In this document: in pieces, positions 1 to 5,448 of the stretch | Layout: each line of letters starts with the position of its first letter | Numbering within the stretch: the stretch's first letter is position 1 | DNA from: Nitrospirales bacterium | Lineage (GTDB): Bacteria > Nitrospirota > Nitrospiria > Nitrospirales > UBA8639 | Assembly: GCA_029261305.1 (NCBI GenBank) | Contig: JAJDBO010000361.1 | Location: forward strand, 1 to 5,448 | DNA length: 5,448 nt | Direction: 5' to 3' | Program-made: the position numbers and the translations under genes | The notes under the pieces: model-generated | Database searches by the model: none | What the model was told of the DNA's origin: nothing | The model's input: only the letters and a program-made list of their open reading frames with translations

Positions 1-542
1 TTGCCTGTGGCTAACACATGTCCCACTTCCACATTTACTTTGGCCAGATCAACATTAATCAGTTCTGACACTCGCAACCCAGTGGCATATAACAGTTCCA
101 CCATGGCCACATCACGCAGTTCCTCCGGTCCCTTTCCTGGAGGCAAATCAAGCAACCGGGTGATTTCTAATTCCGTCAGGGTCTTTGGCAATTTCAGCCA
201 TTGCTTGGGCGACCGCGGAATCTGCGCAAGGACATCAGGAATTCCCTTTTCCATCGTCAAGAATCGACAAAATCCTCGTATCGCCGCCATGCACCGGGCC
301 ACCGAGGTCGCCGACAGTGCCAAATTTCTCAGAAATTCCAAGAACCCCAACACGGATTGAGTCGTTAACTCATTGGGACCTTGGAGATTCCGCTCTTTGC
401 AGTACTGTTGAAACTTTCCCAAGTCTCGACGATAGGCCTCCAAGGTATTGGCCGCGAGACCCCGCTCTGCCCTCATGATCATGATATAATTATTGAGCAG
501 ATGGTCGAGTTCACTCTCTGCCGTTTCGTCGTCTTTAGCCAC
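1..542 (-). CDS. xerD: Tyrosine site-specific recombinase XerD (partial, C-terminus off the left edge)
   Basis: XerC/XerD recombinases resolve chromosome dimers at dif during division, working in the cytoplasm with FtsK. Reading the minus strand from the GTG at 542-540 gives 180 residues. The N-terminal SAM-like core-binding domain covers about residues 8-97 and includes ERGLAANTLEAYRRDL at 27-41. A linker with KLPKTLTELE (117-126) leads into the start of the catalytic domain. The hallmark ELRDVAMVELLYATGLRVSEL lies at about 141-161 and carries the first catalytic arginine, R157. The catalytic Lys, HxxR, His/Trp and Tyr residues lie outside the window, so activity cannot be judged. Full-length relatives are about 300 residues. 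The GTG start is preferred because GGGA (555-552) lies 9 nt upstream and an in-frame stop lies just beyond it; an ATG at 482-480 lacks a ribosome site. The LPKTL linker and overall style favour XerD over XerC, but a paralogue cannot be excluded. It is divergent from the next gene. Confidence 0.9.
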   Translation of the reverse strand, partial: MAKDDETAESELDHLLNNYIMIMRAERGLAANTLEAYRRDLGKFQQYCKERNLQGPNELTTQSVLGFLEFLRNLALSATSVARCMAAIRGFCRFLTMEKGIPDVLAQIPRSPKQWLKLPKTLTELEITRLLDLPPGKGPEELRDVAMVELLYATGLRVSELINVDLAKVNVEVGHVLATG

Positions 543-563
543 GATAAGTCGTCCCGTTCACTG

Positions 564-569
564 ACTATA
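564..569 (-). promoter_or_regulatory. Possible -10 box for xerD
   Basis: Read on the minus strand this is TATAGT, five of six matches to the sigma70 -10 consensus. It lies so that transcription would begin around 557, just upstream of the GGGA ribosome site and the GTG start at 542. No convincing -35 hexamer is seen 16-18 bp upstream on that strand, so this is only a candidate. Confidence 0.25.
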
Positions 570-640
570 ATTTCGTTGAGATTGGCCTAGGTTATCTTCC
601 ATCTCTCTTGATTGAATAGGCTTTCTTTCAAAGAGTTTTC

Positions 641-669
641 TTGACAGTAGAAGGACCTGGCCGTATATA
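641..669 (+). promoter_or_regulatory. Sigma70-type promoter for the lpoA-like / M50 / trpS unit
   Basis: A perfect -35 hexamer TTGACA (641-646) is followed by a 17-bp spacer and TATATA (664-669), a four-of-six -10 box. The predicted start point is about 674-677. It lies in the divergent xerD intergenic region and faces the three-gene plus-strand cluster, none of whose short internal gaps shows a comparable promoter. Because transcription would start at or after 674, the promoter argues against translation from the TTG at 641, which is the same TTG as in the -35 box. The hexamers and spacing are seen directly; activity is inferred. Confidence 0.6.
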
Positions 670-673
670 CCGA

Positions 674-2674
674 ATGAGGAAGAAGTACATCCTCACGACC
701 CTTGCGATGCCTCACACCCAACTACCATTTCGTCTTCACTTCTGGCCCGGGTTGGCCATATTTCTATGCCTCATGGGCTTTCCTCAACAGGCCATTGCCC
801 AACTAGACCAACCTTTTCAGGGAGAACCCGACCCGTTCAGAGCCACAGAGATTACTCTTAAGGATGAACGAGTAGAGCGCATTGAAAGGCTCTTGAATCA
901 GGGAGAGACTGATCGGGCCCTGATCATCCTTGATGATTTTGTTGAATCGGGTTCCACTTCGCCGCAAGCCGATGCCTTGACATTTCTCCACGCTCGAGCC
1001 CTTCACGCCAAAGGGGAAACAAAACAGGCCATCATCATTTTAGAACAATTACGGGAAGAATACCCGATCTCTTCGTTAATAGACGACGCCCGACTATTTC
1101 TTGGACAATTGTACATTGACTCCCAAGAACCCGGCCGGGCGGTGACCGTACTGACCGATGCCCTAAATCGGTCAACCAATTCCAGCACGCAAAAAAATGG
1201 TTTGCTCCTCCTTCGTCAGGCCTATGAATTAAAAGGCGAATTCACGAAGGCGGTTCAAATGGCTTTGAAGCAAATGAACGAGGCCGACGAGCACGAACGC
1301 CGTGAGTTCTTGGATTATATTCAGGGGCTCATTTTACAAAAAATCGATGAGCGCACGCTCGGAGATTTACTGGAGATCTATTCAACCACCTTTCCTGGCG
1401 ATTTAGCACTCATTCGATTGATCGAGTTGCATACGGCCCAAGGGGATGAAGTCCTCGCTGAACGCGACATACGAGCCTTTCTTCATCGATTCCCTAATCA
1501 TCCCTATGCACAAACGGCTGTGGCGCTGATGCAGTCGTTTATTTCCAAAATTAAGGCGCATCAATATGTCATTGCTGCAGTACTCCCCTTCTCAGGTAGA
1601 ATGAAACCATTTGGCACTGATGCCCTGAACGGCCTTCGTCTGGCCTTGCAAGAGGGACACGCTGAACTCGGATCGAATACTTTGGGCATTGTAGTCAAAG
1701 ACAGCGCCCTTCCCCCAGCTCAACTCCATCATGTGGTCGAACAAGTTATGAATGAGTTTGAGCCCATCGCCGTGATCGGTCCCTTGCTCGCCCAACAAGT
1801 CAAAACCGTCGCAGACCTTCCGGATTGGGCGGAAATCCCCTTCATCACTCCTACCGCCAGCATTTCGGATGTGAAACAATTCGGGCGGTATTGGTTTAGC
1901 ACGGCACTAACTTCTCGTTTGCAAATGACCAAATTGGTCGAACATGCCATGCGGACCCTGGGATTCTCTCGATTTTGTGTGCTGGCTCCTGATTCCTCTT
2001 ATGGCAAAGAGCTGGCCAACATTTTTCAAGAAACCGTTGTTCGGCAGGGAGGAGAAGTCATCGCCGCTGGAACCTTTCAACGCGCCACGACCGATGCCTC
2101 AACCCAAATTAAACGGTTAAGAAATAAAGACCTTAGCCTGTATGGGGAAATGCTCCCCATGGAAACCGCAGAGCCCGTCAAGGCGGGCGAGGAACAGTTA
2201 GTCTACACTCCAGGATTTGATGCGGTCTTCCTTCCTGGCCATCCCACTGATGTCGCATTTCTTTCCGCGCAATTGGCTTACTTCGATATCAAAGTTCCTT
2301 TATTGGGCAGTAATACTTGGAACCATCCTGATTTACTAAAATGGGGAAGAAGCACGCTCAATGGAAGTATCTTTGGCGATGCCTTGTTCCTCCAAAGTAC
2401 GGATCCGGAGGTGCAGCAATTTATTCAGAAGTATCGAGAACAATTTCAGGAGGATCCTTCGATCTTTGCGGCTCAAGCCTATGACGCGATGCGCGTTATT
2501 TTAGACACGATTAAGCATGGAGCCACGACTGGACCAGAAGTACGCGACCAATTGTTTATTCGCCACGACTTTCCCACCTTGGGTGGGCTCACGTCGTTTG
2601 GGGAAGGTGGCGTTCTCGACCGCAAAGTGTATATGATTCAGGTCGCCAACGGGCGATTTATCCAAATTAACTAA
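674..2674 (+). CDS. Exported TPR plus periplasmic-binding-protein fold protein, LpoA-like penicillin-binding-protein activator family
   Basis: The protein has 666 residues from the ATG at 674. An N-terminal signal peptide has MRKK at the start, a hydrophobic stretch (LAIFLCLMGF, 27-36) and a likely cut after AIA at 42, which puts it in the periplasm. Residues ~69-290 are helical TPR-like repeats (for example ETDRALIILDDF, ETKQAIIILEQL). From ~296 to the end is a type-I periplasmic binding fold of the branched-chain amino-acid receptor kind: VIAAVLPFSGRMKPFGTDAL, AVIGPLLAQQV, IPFITPTAS, FDAVFLPG (515-522), LLGSNTW (543-549). TPR plus this fold matches LpoA, the outer-membrane activator of PBP1A in gamma-proteobacteria, but similar proteins are often annotated simply as ABC-type substrate-binding proteins. 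No permease or ATPase genes are nearby, which weakens a transport role. The only early cysteine (in FLCLM) lacks a lipobox, so unlike LpoA this seems to be soluble. The start is uncertain: TTG 641 and ATG 707 are in frame, and no start has a well-placed ribosome site. Confidence 0.75.
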   Translation: MRKKYILTTLAMPHTQLPFRLHFWPGLAIFLCLMGFPQQAIAQLDQPFQGEPDPFRATEITLKDERVERIERLLNQGETDRALIILDDFVESGSTSPQADALTFLHARALHAKGETKQAIIILEQLREEYPISSLIDDARLFLGQLYIDSQEPGRAVTVLTDALNRSTNSSTQKNGLLLLRQAYELKGEFTKAVQMALKQMNEADEHERREFLDYIQGLILQKIDERTLGDLLEIYSTTFPGDLALIRLIELHTAQGDEVLAERDIRAFLHRFPNHPYAQTAVALMQSFISKIKAHQYVIAAVLPFSGRMKPFGTDALNGLRLALQEGHAELGSNTLGIVVKDSALPPAQLHHVVEQVMNEFEPIAVIGPLLAQQVKTVADLPDWAEIPFITPTASISDVKQFGRYWFSTALTSRLQMTKLVEHAMRTLGFSRFCVLAPDSSYGKELANIFQETVVRQGGEVIAAGTFQRATTDASTQIKRLRNKDLSLYGEMLPMETAEPVKAGEEQLVYTPGFDAVFLPGHPTDVAFLSAQLAYFDIKVPLLGSNTWNHPDLLKWGRSTLNGSIFGDALFLQSTDPEVQQFIQKYREQFQEDPSIFAAQAYDAMRVILDTIKHGATTGPEVRDQLFIRHDFPTLGGLTSFGEGGVLDRKVYMIQVANGRFIQIN

Positions 2675-2701
2675 TCTCACTCATCCACACATTCAATTCC
2701 C

Positions 2702-3415
2702 ATGGTTCAGTTTTTCCACACACTTTCATACGTCATCCTTCCGCTTATGGCGGCCGTCGTATTGCACGAATATGCCCATGGCTGGGTCGCTCATTATTAT
2801 GGCGATGATACGGCCCAATCACAGGGACGGTTGACTCTCAATCCCGTGAAGCATATCGATCCCTTTGGAACCATCATTGTTCCACTCTTGTGCCTCCTCG
2901 CTCCGGGTGGGTTCTTATTTGGTTGGGCCAAACCCGTGCCCGTGAATCCAAACCGATTACGAAATCCTCGACGAGATATGGCGCTCGTCGCCGTGGCTGG
3001 CCCAGCGATGAATTTGGTGCTCGCGATCGGGAGTGGAATTTTATTAGCTATTATTTACGGGGTCGACCCAACGCTAAAAGCCAACTGGCCTCCCCAACCA
3101 GGCATGGAGCCTCGGCAGGACCTACTTGGCATGTTGCTACTCCCGCTCACCGCCATGTTACTTTTTTCCGTGATTATCAATACGTTATTATTTGCCTTTA
3201 ACCTCTTACCCATTCCACCACTTGATGGTGGACGAATCCTTACGAGCTTGCTACCGTACCGCTCGGCAGTGGCACTCAGTCGAATCGAACCCTATGGCAT
3301 GTTTATCCTCGTGGGGTTATTTTTTCTCGATGACCGAGTCCCAATTATCAGCACCTTTGTTCGTACGATCTTTCAATTCATCACAAGCGATATTCTTTCT
3401 GCGCTGGTGTTTTAA
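2702..3415 (+). CDS. Site-2 protease family (M50) intramembrane zinc metalloprotease
   Basis: This 237-residue polytopic inner-membrane protein belongs to the compact, PDZ-less M50 group. The zinc site HEYAH (H22, E23, H26) sits at the end of the first membrane segment and the third ligand is the aspartate of NLLPIPPLDGG (N167 to D175), giving the full HExxH plus LDG signature. Other family blocks are GRLTLNPVKHIDPFGT (42-57), FLFGWAKPVPVNP (71-83) and NPRRDMALVAVAGPAMNL (88-105). Hydrophobic segments lie at about 9-28, 57-74, 93-119, 141-170 and 198-209. Family members cleave substrates within the membrane, but the targets of this short group are mostly unknown and no anti-sigma factor or other obvious substrate is encoded nearby. 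The gene starts 27 nt after the LpoA-like stop and ends 25 nt before trpS, suggesting co-transcription. No clear Shine-Dalgarno precedes the ATG. The family assignment is very secure; the substrate is unknown. Confidence 0.93.
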   Translation: MVQFFHTLSYVILPLMAAVVLHEYAHGWVAHYYGDDTAQSQGRLTLNPVKHIDPFGTIIVPLLCLLAPGGFLFGWAKPVPVNPNRLRNPRRDMALVAVAGPAMNLVLAIGSGILLAIIYGVDPTLKANWPPQPGMEPRQDLLGMLLLPLTAMLLFSVIINTLLFAFNLLPIPPLDGGRILTSLLPYRSAVALSRIEPYGMFILVGLFFLDDRVPIISTFVRTIFQFITSDILSALVF

Positions 3416-3430
3416 CTTTTAAAAAATCAA

Positions 3431-3436
3431 GAGGAA
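3431..3436 (+). promoter_or_regulatory. Ribosome binding site of trpS
   Basis: GAGGAA, with its GAGG core 6 nt from the ATG at 3441, is the best Shine-Dalgarno sequence in the window. It decides the trpS start in favour of that ATG over the in-frame TTG at 3438, which would leave only 3 nt of spacing. Confidence 0.7.
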
Positions 3437-3440
3437 TTTG

Positions 3441-4415
3441 ATGCGAGTACTAAGTGGCATGCAGCCCAGCGGGCGACTGCATCTTGGCAATCTATTGGGG
3501 GCATTGGAAAATTGGAAGAAGTTACAGGAGCAGAACGAATGTTTCTTTTTTGTGGCAGATTGGCATGCCCTGTCCACAAACTACGAGGACACCAGTCAGC
3601 TTCAAACCTTTATTCACGAGATCCTGATTGACTGGCTAGCTGCCGGGATTGATCCCGAACGAGCCACCATATTTATTCAATCCCATGTCCCTGAACATGC
3701 TGTGTTGAATTTGCTGCTCTCAATGATCACGCCTGTTCCCTGGCTTGAGCGAAATCCCACGTATAAAGAAAAACAAGAACAGATCGAGGGAAGAGATCTG
3801 TCCACTCATGGTTTTCTTGGATATCCTGTTCTACAAGCGGCGGACATTTTGTTATACAAGGCCGACGCAGTACCGGTTGGCAAAGACCAACTTCCGCATC
3901 TCGAACTCACACGGGAAATCGCTCGTCGCTTCAATAGCCTATACACTCCCGTTCTCATCGAACCTAAAGAAGTGCTCACGGAATTCCCCAAAGTCATGGG
4001 AACCGACGGTCGAAAAATGAGCAAAAGCTATGGGAACACGATTAACTTGTCAGACCCAGAACCTGAAGTTCGCCAAAAACTTAAAACCATGGTCACTGAC
4101 CCTGCCAGAGTCAGGCGAAAAGACCCAGGGAATCCTGAAGTCTGCGCCGTCTTTGATTTTCATAAAATATACTCAACCACCGCAGTCATTGATCAAGTGA
4201 ACAAAGAATGCCGTACGGCCGAAATCGGCTGCATTGACTGCAAAAAAATGGTCGCTGACTCCATGGTTGAACGACTCTCACCCATTTGGGAATCAAGGAA
4301 AACTCTCGAGTCCAATCCAAAACAGTTGGAAGAGGTGGTCCGCAATGGATGTAAACGCGCCACTGAGGTCTCTCAGCAAACCCTCGCGGAAGTGAAAGAC
4401 GCCATGAAAATGTAA
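3441..4415 (+). CDS. trpS: Tryptophanyl-tRNA synthetase, with four-cysteine (Fe-S type) motif
   Basis: This class Ic enzyme charges tRNA-Trp with tryptophan using ATP in the cytoplasm. It has 324 residues, normal for bacterial TrpRS. The N-terminus MRVLSGMQPSGRLHLGN contains the HIGH-equivalent HLGN (14-17), and the KMSKS loop is intact at 192-196 (GTDGRKMSKSYGN). Other family blocks are FFFVADWHAL, WLERNPTYKEK, GFLGYPVLQAADILLY and GKDQLPHLELTREIA. The C-terminal anticodon-binding helical domain has cysteines at 235, 257, 264 and 267, spaced C-x21-C-x6-C-x2-C. This is close to the C-x22-C-x6-C-x2-C motif reported to hold a [4Fe-4S] cluster in Thermotoga maritima TrpRS. That it binds a cluster here is inference. 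It is the last gene of the probable three-gene unit, with a good ribosome site and ATG start. A long spacer and new promoter follow before gap. Confidence 0.97.
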   Translation: MRVLSGMQPSGRLHLGNLLGALENWKKLQEQNECFFFVADWHALSTNYEDTSQLQTFIHEILIDWLAAGIDPERATIFIQSHVPEHAVLNLLLSMITPVPWLERNPTYKEKQEQIEGRDLSTHGFLGYPVLQAADILLYKADAVPVGKDQLPHLELTREIARRFNSLYTPVLIEPKEVLTEFPKVMGTDGRKMSKSYGNTINLSDPEPEVRQKLKTMVTDPARVRRKDPGNPEVCAVFDFHKIYSTTAVIDQVNKECRTAEIGCIDCKKMVADSMVERLSPIWESRKTLESNPKQLEEVVRNGCKRATEVSQQTLAEVKDAMKM

Positions 4416-4503
4416 AATTTGTGGTGCCGTTTTTGTAAGCTTCCAGACATTCTCTTTAGTTTCTATTCCCCGTCACCGAAAAAATTATTAAGGGGTTCAT
4501 TTC

Positions 4504-4532
4504 TTGACTTAGTCCCCCCCCAAAAGTACTAT
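4504..4532 (+). promoter_or_regulatory. Sigma70-type promoter of gap with a C8 tract in the spacer
   Basis: TTGACT (4504-4509, five of six to consensus) and TACTAT (4527-4532, four of six) are separated by 17 bp. Predicted transcription start is about 4539, giving a leader of roughly 56 nt before the gap ATG. An A/T-rich run at 4479-4491 lies about where a distal UP-element subsite would be. The spacer contains eight consecutive C residues (4514-4521), an unusual feature for a promoter. This is the only good promoter pattern in the 179-nt spacer, so gap is probably transcribed separately from trpS. Confidence 0.55.
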
Positions 4533-4533
4533 G

Positions 4534-4550
4534 AAGCCCTAGGGCTTTTT
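4534..4550 (+). terminator. 14-bp palindrome followed by T run: weak terminator or operator
   Basis: AAGCCCTAGGGCTT (4534-4547) is a perfect palindrome, and T residues run on from its end to 4550. As RNA it could fold as a five-pair stem with a CTAG loop followed by U residues, a short intrinsic terminator for trpS read-through. It also spans the predicted start point of the gap promoter, the position expected of an operator. The stem is short and would also be at the very 5' end of the gap transcript, so the role is ambiguous. Confidence 0.4.
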
Positions 4551-4570
4551 CCCAAGACACAATAAATTAG

Positions 4571-5448
<878 letters not shown>

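Noticed and set aside
1..590. Three overlapping plus-strand open frames at the left end (1-360, 185-478, 381-590)
   Set aside because: They lie opposite the clear XerD coding frame on the minus strand, and their translations have no family features.
605..635. Imperfect inverted repeat CTCTTGA / TCAAAGAG in the divergent intergenic region
   Set aside because: It needs a one-base bulge, has a 16-nt loop and is A/T-rich, so it is too weak to call as an operator or terminator.
641..673. TTG at 641 as start of the LpoA-like protein
   Set aside because: It coincides with a perfect -35 box, has only a weak GAG upstream, and would add 11 residues ahead of a typical MRKK signal-peptide start.
674..800. 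Lipoprotein signal in the LpoA-like protein, from the cysteine in FLCLMG
   Set aside because: The residues before the cysteine (I-F-L) do not fit a lipobox, the cysteine is inside the hydrophobic core, and an AIA signal-peptidase I site follows.
2890..3422. Plus-strand open frames within the M50 gene (2890-3201 and 3192-3422)
   Set aside because: They are out-of-frame shadows; the M50 frame has continuous membrane segments and catalytic motifs through this stretch.
3438..3440. TTG at 3438 as trpS start
   Set aside because: It would sit too close to the GAGG ribosome site; the adjacent ATG at 3441 has normal spacing and matches the usual TrpRS N-terminus.

Overview
This window looks like ordinary chromosomal housekeeping DNA from a Gram-negative, mid-GC bacterium. 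A signal-peptide-bearing periplasmic protein of the LpoA / periplasmic-binding-protein type implies a periplasm. The conserved genes resemble those of deep-branching diderms such as Nitrospirota or related lineages. That placement is an impression from gene content and protein style and was not checked by any search. Codon use and base composition look even across the window, and I see no insertion sequence, CRISPR array, RNA gene or sign of recent transfer.

Layout. Positions 1-542 on the minus strand hold the N-terminal 180 residues of a XerD-type tyrosine recombinase; its C-terminal catalytic half lies beyond the left edge. A divergent intergenic region (543-673) follows, with a very good sigma70-type promoter facing right (TTGACA, 17 bp, TATATA). 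Three closely spaced plus-strand genes come next and probably form one transcription unit: a TPR plus periplasmic-binding-protein gene (LpoA-like, 674-2674), a compact M50 site-2-type membrane metalloprotease (2702-3415), and tryptophanyl-tRNA synthetase trpS (3441-4415). The gaps between them are 27 and 25 nt. A 179-nt spacer (4416-4594) carries a second promoter with an unusual C8 tract in its spacer, and a 14-bp palindrome followed by T residues at the predicted start point. The window ends inside gap, NAD-type glyceraldehyde-3-phosphate dehydrogenase (4595 to beyond 5448).

Functionally the genes are a mix of chromosome-dimer resolution, possible cell-wall synthase activation, membrane proteolysis, tRNA charging and central carbon metabolism. 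The operon looks like conserved adjacency rather than a dedicated pathway. The most interesting detail is that TrpS carries a four-cysteine pattern (C-x21-C-x6-C-x2-C) almost identical to the [4Fe-4S] binding motif described for Thermotoga maritima TrpRS. I found no clear previously undescribed system here. The remaining points of interest are regulatory details and start-codon choices.
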